Source of the DNA: Ridgeia piscesae
Taxonomy: Eukaryota; Annelida; Polychaeta; Sabellida; Siboglinidae
Assembly: GCA_025642075.2 (NCBI GenBank)
Contig: JAODUO010001090.1
Location: forward strand, 2,501 to 66,500
Reading direction: 5' to 3'
DNA: 64,000 nt
Each line of letters begins with the position of its first letter. Position 1 is the first letter of the stretch. Positions 10,985-22,149 of the stretch are shown here, one piece after another. Both the position numbers and the translations under genes were made by a program. The notes below the pieces were generated by a model that did no database searches, was not told the origin of the DNA, and worked only from the letters and a program-made list of their open reading frames with translations.

Positions 10985-11750
10985 GTAAGTATAGTCATTG
11001 TGCACTTATAAATAAATATTACATTAAATAGCATCGCTTCGTGTGGTTGCTTGGGCAAGTTCGCAATGTAAAATATGATAAGCAGTACGTACATGAAGGT
11101 ACCACTTATCTCGGGGAAATCAATTGGATGGTGACGCCACCTAGCGAACGAAATATAAGTTACTGTTAATTGACGCAAATCCCAGTTTTAGGTGGTCCAA
11201 TCATTTTCAAGCACTATTATACTAATTGTTTACTCTAAAAACGTCGACACAAAATAAATGTGAATAATCAGCGCCAAGGCTGACGTCATGAGTTACTACT
11301 CCCATTTAGCTAGTCGCCGAATCGGAAATACTATTACTGTTTACGATGCCCAGTAAATCCATGTCTTGCTTGCAGCCAACCGTTTCTTAGTATACACGTA
11401 CTGATAGGTTCTCAGCTAATAACCGAATAACGTTCAATGAAAGGTAATTGTTTTATACCATACAGTGGTATGTTTTAATATCAATACTACCAATGTCAGT
11501 AAAGGAGTTTATGACATAAATTATCGCCGACTCATTTGCTTTGTCGCTTGCAGAATTGTCACATCCGCATGGTACATGATATGCCTCATAATAGTCGCTC
11601 ATCGCAATCATCTCAAAGACTATATCTCATAGTAAGGTGAAATTAAAAATACTTCATAAGTTCAATATGGCCTTTTGATTTTGGCAAGAACAACCCATTG
11701 TCCGTGTCCTTTGGTGTCGAATCGTCACAAACCCGGTCTACTACTTGCAG

Positions 11751-11835
11751 CGTTACTCGTGGCCGTGTGTACAGGCGTCCTCCTCGGGGTCGTCACCGGG
11801 ATAGCTCTGCTGACGACTATCTTCTTGTACAAAAG
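11751..11835 (+). CDS. Transmembrane-helix exon of the CUB receptor
   Basis: Acceptor CTACTTGCAG at 11741-11750, donor AAAAG/GTAAAG at 11836. In the phase supplied by the upstream exons it encodes a single hydrophobic helix, LLVAVCTGVLLGVVTGIALL followed by TTIFLYK, then R completed across the junction. That is a classic single-pass segment with a basic stop-transfer end, placing the CUB and sushi modules outside the cell. The exon enters in phase 1 and leaves in phase 2. The 63-codon frame at 11698-11889 is a different, non-coding phase. Confidence 0.7.
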
Positions 11836-12340
11836 GTAAAGCACAAACAAAAACCTGTGTTTAATTCACCTTATATCCTCTCTCAATAGGACATGCTTCC
11901 AGTAGCTGGGGTTGAACCGTATTGACGATCACGTGACATCCTCTTGTCGACTCGATCGCACGTTGGTCACGTAACGATGATGCACGGAGAATTCCTTTAA
12001 TTACGTGTAATGTAACATGAGATAAGTTGCAGTTTTGTAGGCTTATGACCAGCGCAGCAAAATTGCGTACACAAAGTTGCGTAAACTTCTTAACATGTGG
12101 CAATGCATAACTCCTTCTAGGTCAGTGTTAATATTAGCAGAATTAATTCTCAAGGCGAGAAGCAAACGTTGAGCCGAGACAGTGTCTTTAAGAACTTATT
12201 ACATGGAGTATATTATGCACGACATTCAACAACTTATTTAAACTGAATCAATCCAACTCATTGTTAAAGGAAGTTTATAACAACAGATACACTATTCCTA
12301 CGACCATGTATTGAATCCTCGAAAGATGACGAACAGCTGC

Positions 12341-12703
12341 GTATTTAACCAGACTGCCACCTAGAGAATCAACTCTAGATGGCAGGTGGACAATGAAGCC
12401 CTATGGCTTATCGAGAGTCCAACCTATCTATTTAAAAGTGTACCTCGCCCTTCTTAGGTATACGTCGATTTTATTTTAAACATATTAACACTACTAGCAC
12501 AATCAGCTGATTAAAGTGTTCCATTCATTACTGTTCTTTGTGAAAATTTTTTTAATTTAATATGTAGTCTATCTTCCTTCTTTGTTAATGTAACTTCATG
12601 TCCTCTAGTCCTTCTCTTTTCCCTTTAACCGAGAAAAATATTTCTGTCAATATTTTCATACCCATTCAATATTTTAAACAATTCTATCTGATCTCCTCTC
12701 AGT
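12341..12703 (-). mobile_element. CR1-type LINE 3' fragment, copy a
   Basis: A 5'-truncated minus-strand fragment of the LINE family seen at 39405-41530 and 46310-46838. It keeps the 3' hairpin (12356-12389: GCCACCT, CTAGAG, CTCTAG, AGGTGG elements) and part of the C-terminal coding end, with many small changes. It lies in the last intron of the receptor gene, ending about 70 bases before the tail exon. It is the shortest and most diverged of the three copies. Confidence 0.85.
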
Positions 12704-12776
12704 CGTATATGACAGTAAATGACATTACGACAGACCAAGTCATCACCTAACTACTCTGTGGTGTCACGTGATGCAG

Positions 12777-13212
12777 ACAACAGCGCGGGAGGCGGCGTCC
12801 GGGCAGGATGGTTGGCCAGAAGACGGCGGGGGCTTCTGACGCCAGCCTGGAGGAGCACTGGGTGGTCACCCAGCCCGGCTGTCCCCATTATCGCCCGGTC
12901 GAGTCCCACAGCGAGCCGGGCTACATCCACATGGTCGAGCTACGGTGCAACGCTCACCGTCCGGGCTACGGCGAGACGACGCTGGACAAGAGGCCGGCGA
13001 GTTACCTGGACAGTCCGAGCGTCGCGGGCACTCGTCCCGCTCGCAACTCCTTCATCACGTTCAAGCCGGACAGCGACGAGTTGGAGGCCGCGCAAGACGT
13101 GTGCTACGGACAGACGCCGCCAGTCGCCGGATGCAAGTCGATGTTCGACCGTTCGTTGCTGTCATCACCAGACGTGTTGGCGAGTGTTAACTCGATATCA
13201 GCACACGCCTAG
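12777..13212 (+). CDS. Cytoplasmic tail exon and stop of the CUB receptor
   Basis: An open frame continuing the phase 2 junction from the membrane exon. Two acceptors are compatible: GTGATGCAG (exon from 12777, adding a basic stretch QQRGRRRPGR) or CCGGGCAG (from 12807). The first is preferred because it supplies a normal stop-transfer sequence, though neither has a strong pyrimidine tract. The tail of about 145 residues ends ...SVNSISAHA at the stop 13210-13212. It has no recognised domain but carries tyrosines in potential SH2-type contexts, including YIHM (a YxxM pattern), YLDSP and YGQTP. The exon is GC-rich and clearly codon-like. Downstream signalling is unknown. Confidence 0.7.
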
Positions 13213-13849
13213 CGGAACCAGCGGGATAGCGAATATCCGTGGCAATAGTTGCAGCGTATCGCAACAGCAAAAAGACAAACATACCGTGTATTCGTAGGCG
13301 TCGGAACTGGGCACAGGGGTTGGAGTGGGGCTTAAAACGGGATTAATGCCCCCCATTATTTATGGAAGGGGTGTACGTTTTTGTGTGTGGGGGGAATTGG
13401 AACTTAGATTAATATTTATTATCACCTCAGTATTTCGAGACGCGGAGTGCCTTTTGCGTTGTAAATGATTTCGTTGGGAGCTGTACGTATGATTAGCGTG
13501 GAACATCACGCATCTGTTGGTGCAACTTAGGCTTTTGTGTAGCCTGAAAGCGGGTTGGTGAGCCCAAAGAAAGGCCAGGTTTTGGAGGGCTTGAAAATGG
13601 TTTTACATTGCATCGATTATCTGATGAAGAGTCCGAAGAGCTACAAAAACTATTAACTTTACCATCGCAACGTCTTAAGAAAAGCATTCCCGTATTCCGG
13701 TGTCATCTTCAAGAACATCCCCTGCTCCATCCTCTGATGTTGTGCCATGGCCGGCACAACGCAACCACGGAGTGGCGCTGAAGCTCCGGCTCAGACCCCT
13801 CTAGATGTGTATTTCGTTCCGTCGCCAGTGTAACATTGTACTGGAAGAA
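13213..13849 (+). other. Presumed 3' untranslated region and flank
   Basis: Follows the receptor stop codon. No AATAAA or ATTAAA was found before the TG tract, so the transcript end cannot be placed. No other gene is recognisable. Confidence 0.35.
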
Positions 13850-14196
<347 letters not shown>

Positions 14197-14414
14197 CTGT
14201 GCCAACGTATGACATACATTGTATGCACTAGTATTCCGACGTCCTATGTGCTGGTGTACAGTGTACAGATCAGTGGTAGTTTTACTTGAGACGGCAACAC
14301 CAGTGGACTTGTCTCATGGCCGCCCGCGTGCCCCGTGCGCTGGTGTTGAGTCTTCTGATATTGTGATACAGGTAACAAGTACCTTGTTCAATTTGGCTAC
14401 TGCGTTTACATTCG

Positions 14415-14520
14415 AATTGGTGCGCGCGTGTGTCCGTGCGTGTGTGTCCGTGCATGTATGTGTGTGCGTGCGCTCGCATGTGTGTGTATGCGTGCGTACG
14501 TGTATGTGCATGCGTGCTTG
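14415..14520. repeat. Degenerate GT-rich tract
   Basis: Interrupted GTGCGTGT/GTATGTGC sequence, probably a decayed (GT)n microsatellite. The 14521-14880 flank contains nothing recognised. Confidence 0.8.
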
Positions 14521-14886
14521 AGTGATTATGAAAAAGCGATACTGCAATATTACTGTATCTGTCTTAGTTAGCATAGTGTAAATAGTGTTCATTGACAGAG
14601 GAGAGTTTACTATTGGTGAGTTGCTAAATACAGCGAGTAGAACCATGAAATACAGAAGTTCGAGTAGTTCTAGGCAGAACAAATGGGTCGTTTAGGCCAA
14701 AGAAGATTATGTTTCATCTAATATTTTATAAACAACATCAGTAGACCACATATACATAAAAGCAGGAATAATACACTGCATTTTTATACCATGATTCACT
14801 CTGTAAGCAATGGCAAAACATGGCAAAACATAATCATATATGACATATCATTTAAATAACTTCATATTAGTAATAATTATCTCGTT

Positions 14887-14890
14887 GATG

Positions 14891-14922
<32 letters not shown>

Positions 14923-15040
14923 GGTGATGGTGGTGATGATGATGATGATGATGGTGACGATGACGATGATGATGATGATGATGGTGACGATGATGATGAT
15001 GACGATGATGATGATGATGGTGGTGATAATAATAATAACT
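14887..15040. repeat. (GAT)n trinucleotide tract
   Basis: GATGATGATG with GGT and GAC variants, passing into AATAATAATAA. The 15041-15510 flank contains nothing recognised. Confidence 0.95.
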
Positions 15041-15510
15041 TTTATTGTGCCTAAATCCAAGGAAACAAAACCTCAGAGGCGCATCAGAAACAATCAATGG
15101 TCAATCTCAAAAAATCGATAAGCAGTATTCTAGATGCAAATATCATATTGATTCGCTACCGAGCTAGGGCGGATAAGCAACGCTGTAAAGGAACGTTTTT
15201 AAAATATACACATTTGATAGCGCAGTGGAACAACGATAACTAATATTAATTTATTCTTGTCAGACATTGTATTGTGCCTTTAGAGTTTCTCAAACATTAA
15301 ACTATCTTTTAAAACCTTGGAGTTTGTTCTCTTTACACGGGTGCTCTACATGGTCCGAGCTATTTTGAATAGTGTAGAGCGTAGCATGATAAGTGCAAAC
15401 GGACTGTAAACGAGGAGCTAATCTTGCCCTTAGAGACACCCACCATCTCTCGTCTTGTGGTGGACGGGGCTTAGGATGAACACGCTAACACCGATAACAG
15501 TTTTCCGTGT

Positions 15511-15683
15511 GTTAAAAATATCCGGGTGACGTTTATGCACATGCGCGAGTTAGTTGTTGTCATCAGTTACCATTAAAGGGAACCAAAAGGGAAATATCAA
15601 GTGCTATGTACGTGAAAGAGCTAATACAAAGCAACCATTCTGAACGGTAATCACATTTTTAACGTCAGTGGTTTATTAGCAAA
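15511..15683 (+). repeat. Dispersed repeat, copy 1 (inverted mate at 23417-23886)
   Basis: Segments shared with the 23.4-kb copy in opposite orientation: TATCCGGGTGACGTTTATGC at the left and CGGTAATCACATTTTTAACG then TCAGTGGTTTATTA at the right. The outer segments match while the middle differs in length (about 150 against 450 bp). This suggests an internally deleted non-autonomous element. The class is unknown. Confidence 0.6.
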
Positions 15684-17162
15684 ATAATTCCAAAGTGGAT
15701 AATTTTACTGAAATCATCGGCTTCATAGAGGCGTCCATGATGCGCCTCTTCCTGTTGTCTGACCGTGGTCTGACCACTCAGCACGCAGAACCGGCCTTAA
15801 AGTCACGTGTCCGATTGCATGCGTCAATGCTATCGCCGTTGTAAACACAATGTTGTAAGATACGCGAACTTCGAAGAAGGACACCCGTTCGAAGAACGTT
15901 GCTTCGAATAGGATGTTTCTCACCGTATATACTGGGTCAAGATCCGCAGAAACGTTGGCGACGTCGAGTTTTCAAGAATGGAGCTGTGCAAACGATATTA
16001 GCGCGATATTTAATCACCAACGATAGTCGTCGAAACGGGTTACTGGTCGAATCCTTCCGTCGCCGTAGCCAAGTCATCAAAGCGCGCAAGAAGGTTAAAA
16101 TATTATTAAGTCTTCTGTATCTAAATTATTTGAATCTTGTACCATTAGACACATTGCGATGGCTCTGTCGAGATGACTTATGTACATACTGATATTGTTC
16201 GTAAACGTCCACCACAGTTAACGTTCTAGAAGGTATGTACACGGGATCATGGAGCCGCTAACTAGGTCCAAGCGAGTTAGCCGTCCGATATTGTTATTCA
16301 TGATTATTTGTTTTATTTTATCCTATTTTGAATGGTTTATATCACGTTTGCGTGAACAGAGGCATAAAAACAAGGTAAAGTTACATGTCAATAACAAACA
16401 AAAAACAGCTGAATACAAGCCAGATTATAGACGGTTATAGTCAATCCGCGCGCATGAACGATAATATAGGCACTTTGATATCACTCGCTAAATAACTTCA
16501 AAGGTACTGCCTTTCGAGTTTCGTAGCTACGCATGCAGTTCCTATTTTCAGGTTGACCGCTCTGTGCCAACATGACTGCTATATTTTTTCAGTAAACATA
16601 TTATTCAAACATTAAAAAATAGCATTGCGAATGTTGTTTTCAATCATGTTATTTGTTCAGTGAGAGAACAAATTACAAATTCTGTGTGCTGTATCAGTTC
16701 AGATACTCATACAACATTGATACTAGCACATGTTACAGGCTTACAGTAAAGGATGAATAATTACCTATGATGAGACATAATTATGTACTGTAAAAAATAA
16801 CTTCTGCAAATTTGCAATATTGCCTTTATTGGTAGTTTTTTGAAATATTGGGGACACACTGAGCAAACAAGAAGAAATATTAACAGACTAGCATAATATA
16901 CTAGATGGAACGTGGACTTGTAGATATCCCACAAGATCACTCTATCCAATACAACACTAGATCTTCGGGTAACCACACGGTAAACATTTGGAACTAGTTT
17001 CTTCTCCACTACAATGAGTGGAATTCTCTACCCCTCAACCATTGTGTCGTGCAAATCACTAATGTAATTCAAAAAAAAATTAATCCAATGGTTTAGCAAG
17101 TAAGTCAGATGATCCACCATGCACATTAGCGTGATGTCTCAATATGACATTTTGCCAGTTAA
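15684..17162. other. No gene recognised
   Basis: A 63-codon frame at 16249-16440 has a hydrophobic stretch (LFMIICFILSY) and a basic tail but no family resemblance, and a 97-codon frame at 15899-16192 has none either. Neither is supported as a gene. Confidence 0.35.
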
Positions 17163-17660
17163 CAATATACCAGAGATGGAGTGAGTACAATACAAATGTA
17201 CTCGAGTAGGAGTACGATTACTTTGAACATGCATGAGTACGAGTACTCAGAAAACAAATGTACTCGAGTACGATTACTTTATAATATACTCGAGTACGAG
17301 TACGATTACTTTACAGTGTAATCATGATTACTTTCATGATTACTTTCATGAATATCCTGTTTCTAACATAAATGCGACTTTCATGGAATCCCTAGGTGTC
17401 ATTCTTGTTCTGTTGTTGTGTCACTAATGTTCTAACTGATTACTGCTATCCACTATCCAGGTGTTATTATTATTAATAATTAGACGACTTTCTCAGGTAT
17501 TGTATGAATCATTTAACGCTGGATTAATAACTTTATTTATGGTTTCTGAATCAAATACAAATATGAGGCATTTACAAATTTCAAATACACATGATCAAAT
17601 ACATTACAATAACAACACTTCAAAACCAGGGGGGTATATTCAAAAGAGTATCCAGTTCAA

Positions 17661-18422
17661 GGTATCCAGACATTTCGGTAAAGGACACTTTGGTAATGGA
17701 CGTTTTGGTAACTGACATTTCGGTAACAGGACATTTTGGTAACCTACATTTTGGTAGCATGGCATTTTGGTAAAACGAATAAATATTCTATAAAGGCATA
17801 TTTCTTTAAAAAAAATTACCTCTAGCTTCATAGGTTCAGGACAGTGGTTGTGGTCAATTTTTAACACTGGATATGCTGGTAGCAAGTCTGTGTATGCACT
17901 AGCAGGGCAGAGCTTGCTTGCATGACATGTACAATGCCACCTTATCATGTCATTTTTCTCTGTATGCTTGGTATAGCCATTCCACAATAGCTTTGCTTTT
18001 CCCCTGGTTGTTGTTGATAGCTCCATGTTCACATGTATAGCTTCACCTTATGTGTGTCTGGATTTAAATGTGTCCTGCTAGCCAGTGATTTGTTGTAGTG
18101 GTTGAACACTTTAGCCACCACCACTGCTATTTGGAAGCCATGTTCCCTTCAGAGGCAAGCACTACTTTACACCTTGCCTGACTACTGGTAGAAAGCTAAG
18201 TTCCATGTCTGGACCATCCTAAGTTACAAATGGTTTAACTGACTGACATCTCAACAGGTTACCTCCTAATATGGCAGACTGGACTCTGATTATTTTCAGT
18301 AGTTTTACCGAAATGTCTTAATTGTTACCGAAATGTCTAGTTACCGAAATGTCCTGTTATCGAAATGTCTATTACCGAAATGTCCATTACCAAAGTATCC
18401 TTTACCAAAATGTCATGGATCC
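17661..18422 (-). mobile_element. MULE-type element (Phantom-like) nested in the hAT
   Basis: Inverted ends GGTATCCAGACATTTCGG (17661) and the complement of 18422 leftwards, GGATCCATGACATTTTGG, continue as arrays of GACATTTCGGTAA/GGACATTTTGGTAA in opposite orientation. Flanking 9-mers CCAGTTCAA (17652-17660) and CCAATTCAA (18423-18431) match at 8 of 9, a MULE-sized target duplication. The interior encodes a FLYWCH finger, a domain known from Phantom MULE transposases. The catalytic domain is missing, so this is an internal-deletion derivative. Confidence 0.65.
17830..18032 (-). pseudogene. FLYWCH zinc-finger fragment of a MULE transposase
   Basis: The minus-strand frame starting at 18032 shows the FLYWCH pattern: TTTRGKAKLLWNGYT (GK..L..GY), then IRWHCTCHASKLCPAS (W.C......C.A) and VLKIDHNHCPEP (the terminal HNH). 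FLYWCH fingers bind DNA and occur N-terminally in some MULE transposases. Here the frame runs straight into the terminal-repeat array (PLPKC repeats) without any catalytic domain, so it is a remnant. A host FLYWCH gene is less likely, given the flanking inverted repeats. Confidence 0.6.
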
Positions 18423-18460
18423 CCAATTCAAATAATATTATGTAGTATATCAGGTGGGTC

Positions 18461-19273
18461 CAGACATGGGGTCAAATACATTTGTTTTTGAAAGTATTTA
18501 AATACTGTTTAAATACTAAAAGTATTTGTATTTAAATACTTTCCTAAAGTATTTGACTTTTTCAAATATTTTTTCAAATACATTGTCAGTATCAACATTT
18601 CTTTTTCACTGTCACATGTAATGCCTGCCAAACTGATTACCTTAATGCACTGCAACTTCACCCAACATTGCTAATTACTGATGAAGACACTTAACAGCAG
18701 GCTTCCCCCATGGCCCTGCAGTGACCACAACTTGTGATTGCTCAGAGCCAGAGGATGGATTAATACCTAACAGTGACCATAGGTCAATATCCCCTTTTGT
18801 TCTTTAGTCAGGCTTCAATTTGGCACCAGTTTATTCTGGTTTCTTGGCTGACTTTGAAGTTGAGCCTTCCTCACAACATTAGCAATGATTAGCAGTGTCT
18901 CTTCTGAGGGCAACATAGGCATTATATTATCATGGACCTCCTGGCTTAACATACAAACAATATATTTTGGCTTTTACGTCTTTCAGTCAGATGTCACTGT
19001 GATGCAGTTAGCAATAACAATACTCCCTAGCACTGGTCTGCCTGTCAACATATGAGCAAAACACTAAATATGCCTATAAAACTAGGATGTCTTAATATAT
19101 GTGTTGCTTTTCTTATATTTACATAGTAATACAAAATGAAAAGTATTTGAAAATATATGAAGAAGTATTTGAGATACTTTTCAATGTATTCGTATTTAAA
19201 TACAAAGTATTTGTAATCCCTCAAGAATATTTTTATTTAAATATAAATTTCAATGTATTTGACCCCATGTCTG
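18461..19273. mobile_element. Second hAT-like non-autonomous element, nested
   Basis: Ends CAGACATGGGGTCAAATACA (18461) and TGTATTTGACCCCATGTCTG in near-complement (to 19273), with subterminal AAGTATTTAAATACT-type repeats on both sides. Flanking octamers GGTGGGTC and GATGGGAC match at 6 of 8, a weathered 8-bp duplication. No coding content was recognised. A 147-bp relative is at 21504-21650. Confidence 0.75.
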
Positions 19274-19907
19274 GATGGGACAAACACAGAATAGTTGTGG
19301 ATTTATAACAGGTTTACAGTTTGCACTTAATTAAACATAATACTAGACAGGGATTTAGCAGCTAACCGCCCAGACCCAGTCAGGATTCTGAATGTTGGAA
19401 ATATGACCAGTCATTCACACCATACTGACAGAGCAAACAGTACAGTGGGGAATATGGCCTGCCTCTAAAATTACAAAGCAAGATGTTAGGGATGCTTATC
19501 TCCTGCAGTGCTTCCCAGGGACTGTCACAATATAACTTGTACTTTGTACTAAACAAGAGGGTGAGGTGATGTGGCTTCTCTGGGAAGAGAAGGTATTAAT
19601 TAGGGAAATCTGACTGAATATTTATTTAACTGAAATGCTCAACAGTAATAGAAAATTAATACTTGATTATGATTACATTTATTAGATTACTTCTAATATT
19701 GCCATTTTATCTGTCTAATATATTTGCTTGCAACTGTTCATATGAAAATATGTAATTTGAGAAGCAATCGTAGAGTACGATTACTTTGGTAATGTACTAG
19801 AGTACGAGTACGATTACTTTCCTTCGCACTCTCGAGTACGAGTACTCAAAAGTACTCATACTCGAGTATGAAGGAAAGAGTACGATTACTCCATCTCTGC
19901 AATATAC

Positions 19908-21018
19908 ATTGTCATAGATATTCCTGTTCGTTTAATATTTTGAGGTGCCAACATTTGTGTTTATTGGATAATATAAATTAAAGCACTTAATATAAGATAC
20001 AACATGACACAAACAATGTAGCGATAAATGCTATTGTCATTTTGTGAGAGGAATGTCATAGTGGAGTGAAATGTTTGTAACAGTATTATTTTACCAATTA
20101 TGTATTCAATACCACACTTACCAACATTGGGAAATTGCATGACTGAGCACTGTCAACTCTAGTGCATAAACACTAAGTGATCATGTAATCAGTTATCAAA
20201 CCAGTTTATGTAATATGTATCACCACACAAACATCTCTATTCAATGAAGACAGCAGCTGGAGCAGCATCATCATCTATCTATCTGTGCAATAATATGGGC
20301 AATAATAAAGGCAACTCAGTATCTGTCACTCCTGTCAGCTGTCAAATTAAGATCTTAGTGAGTGTATGTCATCTGCCAGAAAACTTCTGTACTCTATCCA
20401 TGACCCGTTCCATCCTTACAGTCCCATTTGCTTTCTTGATAAATGTATCTAGCCTAATCCTGTCCTGGTTGTTGATATTGTCACTTCCAACATACTGCAC
20501 CAAAGTAAAGGACACTGTTCACTATTACACTGTAACATATATGCTGCTTATTAGGCGCAGATTGGATGATCTTTTTTCATATAAAAACATAGTAAATTCA
20601 AACAGTCAATATTTAGCACTACAACATGTCCTGTTTATTTATAGGGATGGAACCATGGCTCTAGCAAGAACGTCCGGCCAAGTCCTAGCGAACCCTGACA
20701 ACATGGCTGTTTCTGTTCAGGACGCAAGCAATTGGAACTGCAGAAGACACTACAGCTGTATGTTTACCTGCAGATCCACCAGCCCATGGCAGACAGAAAG
20801 AGAGAATGGTGAATTTCATCTTTGTCAGAACTCTGGCCTGGCCGCTGCCCACAATGACTGTCCATGTCGGAATTGCAGTCCTTGGTACAGATATGCCCAA
20901 GCTAATGAAACAAGATCTGCTGGTGTCAAGAGTCAGTTGATTTGTTCATAATCAGTCCAACTGCTTATTTACAAATCAACTGATCATTTGTAAGGGCAGC
21001 AGTCACCAAGTGCTGAGG
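19908..21018. other. No gene recognised; contains a 13-bp inverted repeat
   Basis: A plus-strand frame of 235 codons at 20244-20951 has no recognisable domain and is not supported. TCAGTTGATTTGT (20933-20945) is perfectly complementary to ACAAATCAACTGA (20971-20983), just 3' of the P2X7-like exon on the minus strand. This stretch may include that gene's 3' untranslated region. Confidence 0.4.
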
Positions 21019-21165
21019 TTATCCCGTATCTTGTTCTCCGCTGAGAGCACAGAAGTTCCATCTTATGGCTGGTATACACTGGTATGACTCTCTGTACCCT
21101 ACCATTCGACCAAGCCTGCCATGGATCCACCAGGTAAACTCTCTGTATATGGCCGACTTGGACAC
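21019..21165 (-). CDS. Terminal exon resembling the P2X7-type C-terminal domain
   Basis: On the minus strand a strong acceptor (CTTATTTTATTTCAG, exon from 21165) opens a 48-codon frame ending in TAA at 21019. It reads AIYREFTWWIHGRLGR, then a cysteine and CIPAIRWNF. This matches the conserved end of the P2X7 C-terminal cysteine-rich domain family (AYR.F..W..G.LG.G.R...P.C....IR..F), which is widespread outside true P2X channels in invertebrates. The last ten residues depart from the family's G.Y.GF ending. No upstream exon with the cysteine motif was found; the intron holds a SINE and a MITE. It may be a decayed copy. Confidence 0.5.
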   Translation of the reverse strand: MSKSAIYREFTWWIHGRLGRMVGYRESYQCIPAIRWNFCALSGEQDTG

Positions 21166-21203
21166 CTGAAATAAAATAAGGCCTAAATAAATAATATCAA
21201 CTA

Positions 21204-21503
21204 TGTACAGTGGCGCAGTGGTTTAAAGCTTTGGACTCGGCTTCAGACTCTCAACTACGAGAACGAAACCATGTGGTGCTGTGTCGAACCTTGGGCAAGT
21301 CTGTTCACCCGTCATTGCTCCAATTCACTCAGCTGTGTAAACAAGTAACTGGCTATAGACGATGGTGGATATTTGTACACAAACCGTCTTGATTAATTAA
21401 TTACGGCTTGGCTGGATGCTTCCCACAGTCATGAGATGGTGTTTAATTAAGTAGGTCTGCTAGGGAGTAAAGTGTAGAGCACTTTGACAAGGACAATGCC
21501 AAG
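21204..21503 (+). mobile_element. tRNA-derived SINE, copy 1
   Basis: The head CAGTGGCGCAGTGGTTTAAAGC resembles a tRNA A box region. The body shares long segments with the copies at 47126-47433 and 47860-48145: ATTGCTCC.ATTCACTCAGCT, GGTGGATATTTGTACA, TGGCTGGATGCTTCCCA, AGGTCTGCTAGGGA and GTAAAGTGTAGAGC. The B box region is degenerate here. Confidence 0.75.
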
Positions 21504-21650
21504 CAGACATTGGGTCAAATATATTGAAATTTATATTTAAATACAAATACTTTGAGGATCCAACATTTCCTTTTATTCCTAAACATCAATTACAGATACT
21601 TAAAAGTATTTAAATACTTTCAAATACAAATGTATTTGCCCCCATGTTTG
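21504..21650. mobile_element. Short MITE related to the hAT-like element at 18461
   Basis: Ends CAGACATTGGGTCAAATATA and, at the right, CAAATGTATTTGCCCCCATG followed by TTTG. The subterminal AAGTATTTAAATACTT motif is as in the larger element. It abuts the SINE directly; no convincing target duplication was seen. Confidence 0.6.
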
Positions 21651-22035
21651 ACGATTGATACCGCACTATATAAGAACTGTGTTGACAGGTGACATATGAA
21701 ATGGGAGTTAACTCAATCTATTATCATTAGAATACATGTTGTGTTTTATAAAATCATTGGAATGTTTTTTTTGGTTCTGACATAGTGGACAACTGGGCAT
21801 GCTACTCGAAATGTTCAGAATGATCCTAAATCAGTTACTGTTAAACATTGATTGTTGGGTATATTTCTACTATAGAATAATGTGTGGTGTTTTCATTGAA
21901 ATATCATTTGTATTATATAAATGTTGTATCATGTTAGTTTGCTTGGTATTCTGGTTGCTCTAATGTTATTTTCATTGTCAATTTAAATTGTGAGCAACAC
22001 ATTTCACTGTTTATAATACATGAACATATACTTAC

Positions 22036-22149
22036 ATTTTTGTTGGCAGATACATGTGAAAGTTGTTTAACCGGTTACATTTGGAAGCACTGTCTGCTCC
22101 AAACACAGAATATAAAATCCATGGCCATTTGTAATATATCATGGCACAT
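22036..22149 (-). CDS. Candidate internal exon, unknown product
   Basis: A 114-base minus-strand block bounded by a strong acceptor (CATCTGTTTCTGTTTCAG, exon from 22149) and a strong donor (AAAAT/GTAAGTAT at 22036). One frame is open throughout, entering and leaving in phase 2 and reading AMIYYKWPWILYSVFGADSA and onward. No domain was recognised. It does not join in phase to the P2X7-like exon at 21165, so it may belong elsewhere, be non-coding, or be chance. Confidence 0.25.

Larger units (their letters stand above)
17171..19899. mobile_element. hAT-like DNA transposon (outer element of a nest)
   Basis: Terminal inverted repeats CAGAGATGGAGT (17171-17182) and ACTCCATCTCTG (19888-19899) are flanked by a perfect 8-bp duplication CAATATAC (17163-17170 and 19900-19907). 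CAG ends with 8-bp duplications are the hAT pattern. Subterminal clusters of ACTCGAGTACGAGTACGATT lie inside both ends, inverted. No transposase is visible, so it is non-autonomous. Two other elements lie inside it, accounting for about 1.6 of its 2.7 kb. Confidence 0.85.

Noticed and set aside
20244..20951. 235-codon plus-strand open frame
   Set aside because: No domain, signal or splice support; composition resembles random open DNA, and the recognisable signal here (P2X7-like) is on the other strand.
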